The translations under genes were made by a program, and so were the position numbers. From Solirubrobacterales bacterium (lineage in GTDB: Bacteria; Actinomycetota; Thermoleophilia; Solirubrobacterales; 70-9): DNA of 47,276 bases. How positions within the stretch are numbered: the stretch's first letter is position 1; the number at the start of each line of letters is the position of its first letter. This document shows positions 15,812 to 25,170 of this stretch, piece after piece. The stretch is from positions 1 to 47,276 of the forward strand of contig JAGQUO010000007.1 of NCBI GenBank assembly GCA_020438445.1, read 5' to 3'. Below the pieces are notes generated by a model. That model was not told the origin of the DNA. It was given only the letters and a program-made list of their open reading frames with translations, and ran no database searches.

Positions 15812-18016
15812 TCACTCCCCCCGGCGGCGGCGGCGCGGGGCGCCGGGAGGGACGAGGGCCAACAGGCGGAGACGCGAGATGAACCCGGCACCGGCCGACA
15901 GGTCGCGGCGCATCCGGCGGCGCTCGGCGAGGGTCGGAGGGGGAACGTCCGTCGTGTCATAGATGCGCTCGCGGAAGCGGCGGACGTACGCGGCCGCCGC
16001 GCCGTGGTGAGCGTGCCAGAGGCGGCCCTCGACGGCGAGCATCGTGGCCGAGCCCTGGGCCCAGCCGGTGCGCCGGAGGAGCCGGCGGAGCTCCGCCGCT
16101 TCGAGGCCGGCGGCGTCTGCCGGCGGCAGCCGGCGGTGGCGGAGCGTGCGGATCGGCGGAACGACGAGCAACGCGGCCGACAGCGCCGCGGCGATTCCCA
16201 GCGGCGGGAGGGACGAGCCGCCCTCCCCTCCCCCGCCCGGGTCCAGCCCGCCGGCGGATGCCTTGGCGCGGGCCCGCTCGCGCGCCTTCTCGACGGCCGC
16301 GCCGCCGAGGTCACCGGCCCCGAGCCCGAAGGACGCGCCGCCGCGGACCTCGAGGGACGCGGGGGTGGTCGGCGGCGTCGGATCGAACGGCAGCCAGCCG
16401 ACCCCGTCGAAGTAGACCTCAACCCACGAGTGCGCTTCGAGGTCGGTGACCTCGAAGCCCTTGCCGTCGGCGAGCGGGGTCCCGGGGGCGAAGCCGGTCG
16501 CGACCCTCGCGGGGATGCCGACCATCCTCAGCATCAGCGCCATCGCGCCGGAGAAGTGCTGGCAGTAGCCGATCCGGTCGCGGAAGAGGAAGGCGCGAAG
16601 GGGCAACCGGCGCTCGGGTGGCCGCTCGTCGTAGGAGTAGGCGCTGCGGAGGTGGTCGTTGATCGCGACCGTCGCGTCGTAGGCGTCCCGCTCGCCGGCG
16701 GTGAGGCGCTCCGCCAGGCGCAGCACCGGCGCGTAGGCGGATGACCCGAGCCGCGCCCGGGCGACCGCCGGATCACCCCGGTCCGAACCCCAGAGCGGGA
16801 CGTCGATCCGATCCGGAGCCGCGATCGACTCGAGCGACGAATCGGCGGGCAGCGCCAGGCTCGTGTAGGGCGCAAGCGTCTGCGGATAGCTCCGCGACGC
16901 GGCCCGGAGCTCGGGCGGATGAGGATCGGGAGCCCATGCGGTGACGGTGTAGCTCGCGCCCGGCTCAAGCGGATCATCGAGGCGGATCGTGCCGTCGCTG
17001 TCGCGCTCGAAGCCGCTGACGCCGCCCCGCACCGCGACCGGCGCCCCGGGGCTGATCAGAAGCGGGCTCTCGAGATCGAGTATCTCGATCTTCGCCGTGC
17101 GCATCGAGGCGGGATCGTCGGGCTTGGGGAAGCCGGGACGAGGCTCGCCGGGCACCGCCACGCCGCCGGCGCCGGAGCGCCGCCAGCCGTCCCCGTAGAA
17201 CTCGTCGAGTGTCGTCGTCCGCCAGAAGGACGGCCGCTCGGCCCTGACCCGGAACAGGAGCTCGCCGTCCCGCTGCCAGTCGATCGGGCCGTAGCCGGGC
17301 TCCCAGTCGAACGTCGTCGCCTGCTCGACTCCGGGCAGCGCCCAGGACCGGTAGTCGATCGGCGGCTCGTCGGCCGCGAGGCCGCTGGCGACCGGGATCG
17401 CCGCTGCGCCGAAGCCGGCGAGGAGGGCCAGCGCCGGCAACGTCCGCGCGCGGCTTCCCCAGAGCCAGGCTGCGACGAGCAGGAGCAGCGCGATCCCCCA
17501 GAGAACCGGTGCCGACGTCGGCCGGGCGGCTGCCGGGATCGCGAACGCGGCGACGATCAGCACCAGGCCGGCCACCGGGACCTGCTCCCGGTCGCGGCCC
17601 GGACGGAAGGCGAGCACCGCGGCGGCGATCGCCATTGGAACCAGGGCGACGACGAGCATCAACCGGGCCCACTCCCCCGGACCCGCGAACGGGTAGTCGA
17701 AGCTGCCACCGAGCCCGGTCAGGCCGAGGTCGATCCCGTCGCCGAGGCGGCCCCATCCCCAGGGAACCAGCGCGCCCGCCGGGAAGCCGAGAACGACGAG
17801 CGCGGCGTAGGCCGCGACCATCGTCAGGCTCGCTGCGACCAGGGTGCGGCGAGGCACCGGCCACCTGCCGAGAGCCGACAGCCCGGCTCCGAGCACCGTC
17901 GCGATCGCTACGACGCCGATGAGCCGCCCGACCGGCGGGGATGTGAGGAGCGTTCCCCACTGGAGGGCGGCGAGGGCGCCGATGGCCGCGAAGGTCGCGA
18001 GGCGAACCGGGGTCAT
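15812..18016 (-). CDS. TgpA-like transglutaminase membrane protein (DUF3488 + transglutaminase core)
   Basis: 734 residues from ATG 18016, which overlaps the stop of the DUF58 gene (ATGA). Residues 1-200 hold six or so membrane helices. An extracytoplasmic transglutaminase-like domain follows, with the catalytic Cys in RIGYCQHFSGAMALMLR, the His in AHSWVEVYFDGVGW and the Asp in PFDPTPPT: the full triad. One more helix near residue 610 and a cytoplasmic tail finish it. TgpA-type proteins are co-encoded with MoxR and DUF58 proteins; a role in envelope protein processing is the general view. Confidence 0.9.
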   Translation of the reverse strand: MTPVRLATFAAIGALAALQWGTLLTSPPVGRLIGVVAIATVLGAGLSALGRWPVPRRTLVAASLTMVAAYAALVVLGFPAGALVPWGWGRLGDGIDLGLTGLGGSFDYPFAGPGEWARLMLVVALVPMAIAAAVLAFRPGRDREQVPVAGLVLIVAAFAIPAAARPTSAPVLWGIALLLLVAAWLWGSRARTLPALALLAGFGAAAIPVASGLAADEPPIDYRSWALPGVEQATTFDWEPGYGPIDWQRDGELLFRVRAERPSFWRTTTLDEFYGDGWRRSGAGGVAVPGEPRPGFPKPDDPASMRTAKIEILDLESPLLISPGAPVAVRGGVSGFERDSDGTIRLDDPLEPGASYTVTAWAPDPHPPELRAASRSYPQTLAPYTSLALPADSSLESIAAPDRIDVPLWGSDRGDPAVARARLGSSAYAPVLRLAERLTAGERDAYDATVAINDHLRSAYSYDERPPERRLPLRAFLFRDRIGYCQHFSGAMALMLRMVGIPARVATGFAPGTPLADGKGFEVTDLEAHSWVEVYFDGVGWLPFDPTPPTTPASLEVRGGASFGLGAGDLGGAAVEKARERARAKASAGGLDPGGGGEGGSSLPPLGIAAALSAALLVVPPIRTLRHRRLPPADAAGLEAAELRRLLRRTGWAQGSATMLAVEGRLWHAHHGAAAAYVRRFRERIYDTTDVPPPTLAERRRMRRDLSAGAGFISRLRLLALVPPGAPRRRRRGE

Positions 18017-19110
18017 GCCGCCCTCTGCACCGATGTCCTGGTGAGCCGGTGGCCGGCGCAGCCGGCCACCGTGAAGTCCACCGGCGCACCGGCAAGCGGC
18101 GACGGCGTGACGAGCCATCCCCGCGCGAGGCCGCGCGGGGCTCGGGGCACCCGATCCGCTGCCACCCAGACGACCGGCGAGCGGAGGTCGGCTGCGGCGA
18201 GCCGTGGCTGCCCCTCGCTCCCGTCGACGACCGCGAGGGCGGCGAGGGCGTTCGTCCATGCGCGCGGGTCCCTGCCGCCGCCGAGCCGTTCGCGCCTCGC
18301 GCCGATCGCGAGCTCACAGCCGCCGAGCCGGATCAGATGTGCGACCAGCGACGCGGCCGCGCGCACCGCGCGGTCGAGGTCGTCGACGGACGCCGCGCCC
18401 GTCGGGTCGAGAGCGACGAGTGGAGCCGAGTCGCCCGCGGCGACGAGATGGCGCTCGGCGAGCTCGGCCCCGCGCGCGAGCGCCGGCCAGTAGATGCGGG
18501 TCGCCTTCGTCCCCGGGCGGTAGGGACGGACGCCGTCGAGCTCGGGCTCGATCGACGACTCGCGCTCTCCTCCGGCCGCGAGCTCGCCGAGGCCGCGGCT
18601 GCGGCGGCCGACGGCCGGGCCGTCGTCGCCCGATGCTGCTTCGAGCGGCTCGACCCGCGGCAGGACCAGGATCGAGTCGGCCCCGGCGGCGGCCACCGCC
18701 GCCGAGGCGATCCCGAGCGGGTCCGCGACGCGCAGGACCGGCGCCTGCAGCCGATGCCGGCCCCGTCGCTGGATCGCGCCGGGAAGACGACGCGAGAAGC
18801 CGGACCCGGGATGGAGGAGGCGGACCGGCACCGGCGAGCCGACGGCGTCGTCCTCGATCCTGCCGACGAGCGGCAGCGGGCCGCCGATGCCGTCGATCAC
18901 GACCTCGAAGGTCTCGCCCTCGGTCACCTGCGCGGGCACGCCGCTGCGGCGAACGGTGACGCCGCGTGCGCTGAGCCGCACCCAGGCGACGGTGACGGCG
19001 ACGAGCAGGACGAGGGCGATGCCCGGCAGGAGCACGACGGGGGCGGCGAAGACGACGCCCGCGACGGCGAGCGCGATCCCGAGGCGCAGCGCTGTGGCCG
19101 CGCCGGCCAT
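18013..19110 (-). CDS. DUF58-domain membrane protein
   Basis: 365 residues. Two N-terminal helices (about 8-42) are followed by a beta-rich part and the DUF58 signature GVRPYRPGTKATRIYWPALA (about 195-215). It sits between moxR-like (adjacent, TGA directly followed by ATG) and tgpA-like (4-base overlap). DUF58 proteins resemble a von Willebrand A fold and are partners of MoxR ATPases. Confidence 0.88.
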   Translation of the reverse strand: MAGAATALRLGIALAVAGVVFAAPVVLLPGIALVLLVAVTVAWVRLSARGVTVRRSGVPAQVTEGETFEVVIDGIGGPLPLVGRIEDDAVGSPVPVRLLHPGSGFSRRLPGAIQRRGRHRLQAPVLRVADPLGIASAAVAAAGADSILVLPRVEPLEAASGDDGPAVGRRSRGLGELAAGGERESSIEPELDGVRPYRPGTKATRIYWPALARGAELAERHLVAAGDSAPLVALDPTGAASVDDLDRAVRAAASLVAHLIRLGGCELAIGARRERLGGGRDPRAWTNALAALAVVDGSEGQPRLAAADLRSPVVWVAADRVPRAPRGLARGWLVTPSPLAGAPVDFTVAGCAGHRLTRTSVQRAA

Positions 19111-20061
19111 TCAGAGCGCCGGGACGGACTCGACCGCGTCGGCGACGATCGCGGCGCGCTCGGACTCCGGCACACCCGGCGCGAGGAGCAGCCGGTGCGA
19201 GAGGACCGCGGGCGCCAGCGCCTGGACGTCGTCGGGCAGGACGTGATCGCGGCCCGTGAGCGCGGCGGCGGCCTTCGCGGCGCGGAAGAGCATCAGAGCG
19301 GCGCGCGGGCTGGCACCGAGCTCGAGGCGCTGATCGCGTCGCGTCGCCTCGGCCAGTGCCACGACGTAGCGGCGCAGGTCCTCGCTGCCGTGAACGGCGG
19401 CCGCGACGAGCTGCGCGCGGCGGACGTCGTCGAGGTCGCAGACCGGCTCGAGCACCGCGACCAGATCGCCCGCCGCATGGCCGGCGAGCATCTCCGCCTC
19501 CTCGTCGGCTCCGGGATAGCCGAGCTCGACCCTGATCATGAACCGGTCGAGCTGGGCCTCGGGCAACGGGTAGGTGCCCGCGTACTCGGCCGGGTTCTGG
19601 GTGGCGACGATCAGAAACGGCCGTGCGAGCTCATGTGTCTGCTGGTCGACGGTGACGCGCCGCTCCTGCATCGACTCGAGCAGGCCCGACTGTGTCTTCG
19701 GCGAGGCGCGGTTGATCTCGTCGACGAGGACGACGTTCGCGAAGATCGGCCCCGGGTGAAATTCGAACACCGACTCGCGCTGGTTGAAGATCATCGTCCC
19801 GGTGACGTCTGCGGGCAGCATGTCCGCGGTGCACTGCACCCGCGAGAACTCGGCCTGGATCGAACGGGCGAGGGCGCGGGCGAGGGCGGTCTTGCCGACG
19901 CCGGGGTGGTCCTCGATCAGCACGTGGCCCTCGGCGAGCAGGGCGACGAGGAGGTCGCGGAGGACGTCGTCGCCCACCTTGAGCGCACTCCGGACGTTCT
20001 CCGTCAGCGCAGCGCCGACCGATCGCGCCGCCCCGGGATCGAGATCCGCGTTCGCCTCCAC
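19111..20061 (-). CDS. MoxR-family AAA+ ATPase
   Basis: About 316 residues from GTG 20061 (MEANADLDPGAARSVGAAL). The frame is open further upstream to 20298, but that would run into the divergent propeller gene and looks non-coding. Walker A is DHPGVGKT, Walker B is VVLVDEINRA, then SGLLESMQERRVTVD and the sensor 1 stretch FLIVATQNPAEYAGTYPLPE, which is the MoxR hallmark. It is the first gene of moxR-DUF58-tgpA. MoxR ATPases act as chaperones that assemble or activate metal- or VWA-containing complexes. Confidence 0.9.
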   Translation of the reverse strand: MEANADLDPGAARSVGAALTENVRSALKVGDDVLRDLLVALLAEGHVLIEDHPGVGKTALARALARSIQAEFSRVQCTADMLPADVTGTMIFNQRESVFEFHPGPIFANVVLVDEINRASPKTQSGLLESMQERRVTVDQQTHELARPFLIVATQNPAEYAGTYPLPEAQLDRFMIRVELGYPGADEEAEMLAGHAAGDLVAVLEPVCDLDDVRRAQLVAAAVHGSEDLRRYVVALAEATRRDQRLELGASPRAALMLFRAAKAAAALTGRDHVLPDDVQALAPAVLSHRLLLAPGVPESERAAIVADAVESVPAL

Positions 20062-20164
20062 CGTCCATAGATCGTAGGGATCGCGCGGTCTCGGCCCCCG
20101 CAGTCGTCTTCGAACCGGCTCGGTAGCCCGCACTGAGGTTTCGGACCGGCCCGCAGAGGAGAAT

Positions 20165-21049
20165 GTGGTCACCGTGAAGCCGGTTCCGATGCGCACCCCG
20201 CGACGAGCGGGGGCCCTGTCCGTCTGCGCGATCGTTGCCGCGGTCGCGATCGGCGCACCCGAGGCCGGGGCGGTCGTGCCGGGCAAGAACGGGCGCATCG
20301 CCTACATGGGCCTCACCGACCTCGGCATCTTCAGCGTCGACCCCGACGGCGACCGGCGCCGGCGGCTGAGCAACGGGTTCGACGTCGGGCCCTCCTGGTC
20401 GCCGAACGGGAAGCGGATCGCCTTCGTCGACGCGGTCCAGGGCGACATCTGGAAGATGAGGGCGAACGGGGACGACAAGCGCCGGCTGACGAGGAACGGC
20501 AGCTCCTTCGAGCCGAGCTGGTCGCCGAACGGGAAGCGGATCGTCTTCGTCAAGGGCGGCGGCGGCGACCCGGAGATCTTCACGATGCGAAGTGACGGCA
20601 GCGGCCGCTCCCGGGTCACCGACAACGGCGCCGACGACTTCGATCCCGACTGGTCACCGAACGGGAGGCGGATCGTGTTCGCGCGCTCGCGCCACAGCAG
20701 CCCACCCGACCTGTTCAAGGTCGATCCCGACGGCAGCGACGAGGAGCGCATCACCGGGACGCAGAACCGTTACGAGGTGACCCCCGCCTGGTCGCCGGAC
20801 GGTCGCCGGATCGCCTTCGCCGGGGGGCGCGAGAGCGACGACGAGGAGATCTTCACGATCGGCACCGACGGTCGCCGTCGCCGCCAGATCACGGCGAACG
20901 ACCAAGTCGACGCCGACCCCGCCTGGTCGCCGAACGGAAACCAGATCGCGTTCTTCTCCCGCGAGAGCGTCTGGCGGATGGGGTCGGATGGGGGCAGAGC
21001 GCGACGGGTGGCGCGCGACGGGGCATGGCCCGACTGGCAGGCGCGCTGA
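20165..21049 (+). CDS. secreted TolB-like WD40/PD40 propeller protein
   Basis: 294 residues. A signal peptide (about 10-36, ending GAPEAGAVV) is followed by five or six blades of about 42 residues, each with the PD40 core W-S-P-N/D-G-K/R-R-I-x-F and a DPDG or SDGS turn. This is the typical TolB C-terminal repeat without the TolB N-terminal domain. Likely an extracytoplasmic binding scaffold. The intergenic piece shared with moxR is about 100 bases. Confidence 0.85.
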   Translation: MVTVKPVPMRTPRRAGALSVCAIVAAVAIGAPEAGAVVPGKNGRIAYMGLTDLGIFSVDPDGDRRRRLSNGFDVGPSWSPNGKRIAFVDAVQGDIWKMRANGDDKRRLTRNGSSFEPSWSPNGKRIVFVKGGGGDPEIFTMRSDGSGRSRVTDNGADDFDPDWSPNGRRIVFARSRHSSPPDLFKVDPDGSDEERITGTQNRYEVTPAWSPDGRRIAFAGGRESDDEEIFTIGTDGRRRRQITANDQVDADPAWSPNGNQIAFFSRESVWRMGSDGGRARRVARDGAWPDWQAR

Positions 21050-21124
21050 AACGTTTTTCCTGCATACGCTGCCTTTACGAACCGGCACAACGCGTCCCGG
21101 ATCGCTTTCGTGAATACTGCCGCC

Positions 21125-21165
21125 GCCGTGCGTCCCCTTCCCCCGGGTGGCGCACGGCCTTCTTC
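21125..21165 (+). terminator. intrinsic terminator
   Basis: GCCGTGCG (21125-21132) pairs with CGCACGGC (21151-21158), followed by CTTCTTCT. It lies 75 bases after the propeller stop, between convergent genes. Confidence 0.65.
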
Positions 21166-21170
21166 TGGCC

Positions 21171-22247
21171 CTAGTCGCGAACCATGCGCGAGACCCGGCT
21201 GAAGGGTGCCGACCCCTCGGCGTCGTGGCCCGAATCGAGCTCGTCGACGCTGAGCAGGGGATCCAGGCAGCCGGCCCGGCCGAGCAGCTCGGCGGCGGCG
21301 GCCGCGTCGGCGGCGCCGAGCCCGAGGTAGGCGTCGCGCAGCCGGGCGAGCGCCCAGACCCGGTAACGGCTCGTCGGCACCGACCGATAGGTCACGCCCT
21401 GGACGGTGAAGTCGTGATGGGCGCGACCCGAGGCGTGTGCCAGAGCGTTGGCTGCGAGCATCGGCAGATGCGTCTCCCCCGCTTCGGCCAGAAGCGGCTC
21501 GAGGTCGGCCGGAACACCCTCGGCGAGGGGCCGCCCACCGATCCTGACCGCGCGCGCGTTCCACATCCGCGCGACCCACTCGAAGACGGACGGCGCTCGG
21601 TTGCGCATGAGCCGCGCCGGGGTCGGGTCGAGGGCGAAGTGCCGGAACATCGGACCGAACAGGCCGATGTCGGCGATCGTCGGGCGCTCGCCGAAGAGGA
21701 ACGGGCGCTCTGCGAACACGGGATCGAGGATGTCGAGGACGCGCCGGTACGCCGCTTCGACATGGGGTCGCGTGCGGGCGTCGACCCCGTCGCCGGTGAC
21801 GAAGAGGCGACGCTGGCGGCGAGCGAACCAGCGCCGCCGGAGCGCCAGCGGCAGCGGCGCGCGAACGAGCTCGCGGGAGAGCCTGCCCGAGAGCAGGCGC
21901 CGGTCCTCGGCGAAGCTCCAGCGGTAATGCATCGCCGGCCGCCAGAGCCACTCGTCCCCGAAGTCCTCGATCAGCAGGGCGACCAGCCGCTGGAGCGGAT
22001 CGGACGGGAGGATCGGCGGCTCCGGATGCCGATCCTCGAGCCAGGCGATCATCGGTGTCGTGTCGGTCATCCAGCGGCCGTCCGGGAGCTGGACCGTCGG
22101 CAGCTGCGCGGCTCCAAGCAGCCGGGGAAGCCTCCACGCGTACAGGGTCAGACCGAGCGGGCGGCGGACGTAGGGGATCTCCTTGTAGCGGAGGTACGCC
22201 TCGAACTTGCCGGTGAAGTACGAGTACTCGGAGCCGTAGACGATCAC
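21171..22247 (-). CDS. glutathione S-transferase-like protein, long form
   Basis: 358 residues, longer than the usual 200-230. Residues 1-80 are a thioredoxin-like GST N-domain (YSYFTGKFEAYLRYKEIPYV, AAQLPTVQLPDGRWMTDTTP). The helical C-domain has PFLFGERPTIADIGLFGPMF, the conserved N-capping-box region of GSTs. About 100 residues are added at the C-terminus, of unknown role. Actinobacteria usually lack glutathione, so the thiol substrate is uncertain. Confidence 0.82.
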   Translation of the reverse strand: MIVYGSEYSYFTGKFEAYLRYKEIPYVRRPLGLTLYAWRLPRLLGAAQLPTVQLPDGRWMTDTTPMIAWLEDRHPEPPILPSDPLQRLVALLIEDFGDEWLWRPAMHYRWSFAEDRRLLSGRLSRELVRAPLPLALRRRWFARRQRRLFVTGDGVDARTRPHVEAAYRRVLDILDPVFAERPFLFGERPTIADIGLFGPMFRHFALDPTPARLMRNRAPSVFEWVARMWNARAVRIGGRPLAEGVPADLEPLLAEAGETHLPMLAANALAHASGRAHHDFTVQGVTYRSVPTSRYRVWALARLRDAYLGLGAADAAAAAELLGRAGCLDPLLSVDELDSGHDAEGSAPFSRVSRMVRD

Positions 22248-22276
22248 GACCCGAGCCTAGTCGCGATACTCGGACG

Positions 22277-22606
22277 ATGGCGAGAGTGATCCCGATCGAA
22301 ACGATCAGGCGCAGTCCCCGGGCGGCGCTGTTCGAGGGAGGCGGCGACGTCGACGCGTCGATCTTCGTGGTCGCCTACGACCGCGGCGAGGGGCCCGACC
22401 TCCATCTTCACCCGTACCCGGAGGTCTTCGTCGTCGAGACCGGCGTCGCCCGGTTCACGGTCGGCGACGAGGAGATCGACGTCGAGGGCGGCCACATCGT
22501 CGTCGTCCCGGCGCAGACCCCGCACGGATTCAAGGGCGCGTCGGAGGACAAGCTGCGGGTGGTGAGCTTCCACCCGAGCCCCGAGGTCGTCCAGACCGAC
22601 CTCTAG
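22277..22606 (+). CDS. single-domain cupin protein
   Basis: 109 residues. Cupin motif 1 is visible as HLHPYPEVFVVETG (two His and a Glu for metal), and motif 2 as the PAQTPHGF stretch with a further His. All metal ligands are there. It starts 29 bases from the divergent GST-like gene and is followed 55 bases later by the hydrolase-cyclase fusion. Small cupins of this kind may be sensors or enzymes; substrate unknown. Confidence 0.85.
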   Translation: MARVIPIETIRRSPRAALFEGGGDVDASIFVVAYDRGEGPDLHLHPYPEVFVVETGVARFTVGDEEIDVEGGHIVVVPAQTPHGFKGASEDKLRVVSFHPSPEVVQTDL

Positions 22607-22660
22607 GCGGCCCCCCGGCGCCGTTTGTCAGCCGGCGAGGGCAGCGCTACGCTCGAAAGC

Positions 22661-24013
22661 ATGGCGGTGAGACCGGAAACCCGCTACGCGGACAGCGAGG
22701 GGATCGGGATCGCCTACCAGGTCGTCGGGTCCGGCGAGACGGACCTCGTTCTCGCGTTCCCGTTCATGTCGCACCTCGACCTCTTCTGGGAGAGCCCGCC
22801 GCTGGTCCACTTCGTCCGTCGGCTCGGCTCGTTCGCGCGGGTCATCCTCTTCGATCGCCGCGGCGTCGGCCTGTCGGATCACGTCGAGGGTGCGCCGACC
22901 CTGGAGGAGCGAATGGACGACGTCCGCGCGGTGATGGACGCCGCCGGTTCCGAGCGCGCCGCGCTGCTCGGGATGTCGGAGGGATCCACCGTCTGCATGC
23001 TGTTCGCCGCGACCTACCCGGAGCGCACGGCAGCGCTCGTGCTCTGGGGCGCTATGGCCCGCTCGACGGCCGCCGACGACTATCCGTGGGCCCCGACCCG
23101 CGAGGCCGTCCGCGAGGCGACCGCGCAGCTGATCGCCCCGCTCTGGGGGCAGGGCGCGACCATCGACATCTTCTCCCCCAGCATCGCCGCAGAGCCCCGG
23201 GCGCGGGAGTTCAACGCCCGGCTCGAGCGGGCGGCGGCCAGCCCGAGGCAGGTATGGCAGCTCCAGGAGATGTTCTTCGCCACCGACGTTCGCGACGCGC
23301 TTCCGATGATCCACGTGCCGACTCTGGTCCTTCACCGCCACGGCGATCGGGCAGTCAACTACCGGGCAGGAAGATGGCTCGCAGAACAGATCGAGGGCAG
23401 CCGCTACATCGAGTTCGACGGCGAGGATCACTTCCCGTGGGTCGGCGAGAGCGAGCCGGTCCTCCACGCGATCGAGGAGTTCGTCACAGGAGTGCGGCCC
23501 GCACCCCCGAGTGAGCGGGTGCTCGCGACGGTCCTCTTCACCGACATCGTCGACTCCACGCGCGTCGCCGCGGAGCTCGGCGACCGGCGCTGGCGGGAGC
23601 TGCTGGCGGACCATCAGGAGCTCGTGCGCGAGCTGATCGCGCGCTTCTCCGGCCGCGAGATCAAGACGACCGGCGACGGCTTCCTCGCGACGTTCGACGG
23701 GCCGACCCGCGCCGTCGAGTGCGCGCACGAGATCGTCGCCGAGGTCGCCTCGCTCGGAATCGAGGTCCGGGCAGGCCTCCACACCGGCGAGGTCGAGCTG
23801 ATCGGCGACGACATCGGGGGCATCGGCGTGCACCTGGCCTCGCGGGTCTGCGGCGTCGCCGGCGGCGGTCAGGTCCTGACCTCGGCGACGGTGCGCGACC
23901 TCGTCATCGGATCGGGAATCGAGTTCGAGCCGGCGGGCGCGCACCGTCTCAAGGGCATCGACGGGGACACGGAGCTGTTCTCGGTCGCCGCGACGCCGGT
24001 GACGACGGGCTGA
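22661..24013 (+). CDS. alpha/beta-hydrolase fused to class III adenylate/guanylate cyclase
   Basis: 450 residues from ATG 22661. The N-terminal 265 residues are an alpha/beta-hydrolase with nucleophile elbow GMSEG (Ser106), Asp in HRHGDRAV and His in GEDHFPW: the triad is complete. From about 280 a class III cyclase follows: VLFTDIVDST and KTTGDGFLATF give the two metal Asp residues, and GGIGVHLASRVCG the Asn/Arg region (here His in place of Asn). Such fusions occur in actinobacteria; the hydrolase may sense a small ligand and set cyclase activity. Upstream GTG or ATG starts at 22625 are less likely. Confidence 0.88.
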   Translation: MAVRPETRYADSEGIGIAYQVVGSGETDLVLAFPFMSHLDLFWESPPLVHFVRRLGSFARVILFDRRGVGLSDHVEGAPTLEERMDDVRAVMDAAGSERAALLGMSEGSTVCMLFAATYPERTAALVLWGAMARSTAADDYPWAPTREAVREATAQLIAPLWGQGATIDIFSPSIAAEPRAREFNARLERAAASPRQVWQLQEMFFATDVRDALPMIHVPTLVLHRHGDRAVNYRAGRWLAEQIEGSRYIEFDGEDHFPWVGESEPVLHAIEEFVTGVRPAPPSERVLATVLFTDIVDSTRVAAELGDRRWRELLADHQELVRELIARFSGREIKTTGDGFLATFDGPTRAVECAHEIVAEVASLGIEVRAGLHTGEVELIGDDIGGIGVHLASRVCGVAGGGQVLTSATVRDLVIGSGIEFEPAGAHRLKGIDGDTELFSVAATPVTTG

Positions 24014-24017
24014 GGAT

Positions 24018-25145
24018 CTAGTCGATCCGGTCCGGCAGCCCGTAGCGGAGGAAGAAGTCGTGGGTGCGGCGCTCGTCCAGCGGCTGCTCCGGATACCGCA
24101 CGTAGTCCTCCGGGTCCTCGCTCTCGATCGAGCGGTTGATGAAGCAGGTGACGTCGCTGATCTTCCCGTCGCCGAAGCTGAGGACGTTGAGGGCGAACGG
24201 GCGATGGGTCCGGTCGGGCTCGTACCAGCAGTAGAACGCGAGGGCGTACTGCCCGTTCGAGCGCGTGAGGATGTGCTTCCAGCGCCAGTCGCCGGTGAGC
24301 GGTCCCTGCTCGAGGAAGCCGCGGAGATCCGTGTGTCCACCCTCGCCGCCGAACCAGGAGACGATCGGCGGCATCGAGAACGTGGCCTGCTCGGTCAGCA
24401 TCTCGACGACTCCGTCGATGTCCTCGCGGTCCCAGGCATCGAGATAGGCCTCGACGATCTCGCGGACGCCGTCGTCGCCGAGCAGCCGCAGCGTCTGCTG
24501 CTGGCTGCGCTCCGGGAGCCTCGCCTCGACCGTCGCGCGGGCGCGCTGGAGGGCGCTCGTGACGGAGGCGACCGAAGTCTCGAGCGTTGCCGCCGTCTCC
24601 CGGGCCGAATAGCCGAGGACCTCGCGAAGGATCAACACCGCGCGCTGGTTCGGAGGCAGATGCTGGAGGGCGGCGATGAAGGCGAGCTCGACCGCTTCGC
24701 GCGCTTCGTAGCGGGCGTCGGGCGCCACCGGGCCCTCGTCGACGATCAGCTTCTCGTCGGGAAACGGCTCGATCCAGACCGACTCGGCGGCCGGCATCCC
24801 CGGCACCTGGTCGGCGGGGTTCGCCCGCGGCCCGTAGTCGATCGGGTGGACCCGGGGCTTGCGCTTCCCGAGCGCGTTCAGCGACGTGTTCGTCGCGATC
24901 GTGTAGAGCCACGAGCGCAGCGAGCTCCGTCCCTCGAAGCGCCCGATCCCGCGCCAGGCCCGCAGCATGGTCTCCTGGAGCACGTCCTCGGCATCGTGCA
25001 GTGAGCCCATCATCCGGTAGCAGTGGGCGATCAGCTCGCCGCGGTGGGGCTCGACGATCGCGGCGAATGCGGCTTCGTCACCGGCCTTCGCCGCCGCGAT
25101 CCTGGGATCGTCCGCCGCCGCTCGTGCTTCTGCCCTTCCCGCCAT
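24018..25145 (-). CDS. ECF sigma factor with SnoaL-like C-terminal domain (SigG/TIGR02960 type)
   Basis: 375 residues from ATG 25145. Sigma region 2 is at about 30-95 (HCYRMMGSLHDAEDVLQETM, SLRSWLYTIATN) and region 4 at about 165-215 (LPPNQRAVLILREVLGYSA, SVASVTSALQRAR). The last 140 residues are a SnoaL/NTF2-like domain (YLDAWDREDIDGVVEMLTE). In sigma factors of this kind the C-terminal domain takes the place of a separate anti-sigma factor. The start region is very short of space before the divergent oxidase; a TACCCT -10-like element 9 bases upstream suggests a leaderless transcript. Confidence 0.9.
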   Translation of the reverse strand: MAGRAEARAAADDPRIAAAKAGDEAAFAAIVEPHRGELIAHCYRMMGSLHDAEDVLQETMLRAWRGIGRFEGRSSLRSWLYTIATNTSLNALGKRKPRVHPIDYGPRANPADQVPGMPAAESVWIEPFPDEKLIVDEGPVAPDARYEAREAVELAFIAALQHLPPNQRAVLILREVLGYSARETAATLETSVASVTSALQRARATVEARLPERSQQQTLRLLGDDGVREIVEAYLDAWDREDIDGVVEMLTEQATFSMPPIVSWFGGEGGHTDLRGFLEQGPLTGDWRWKHILTRSNGQYALAFYCWYEPDRTHRPFALNVLSFGDGKISDVTCFINRSIESEDPEDYVRYPEQPLDERRTHDFFLRYGLPDRID

Positions 25146-25170
25146 GGGCTTCGCAGGGTAGCGTCGCAGG

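Noticed and set aside
22661-24013. Idea that the cyclase makes cAMP for the cNMP-domain reductase at 9807
   Set aside because: The genes are 11 kb apart and the reductase's cassette lacks the phosphate-binding Arg, so there is no direct support.
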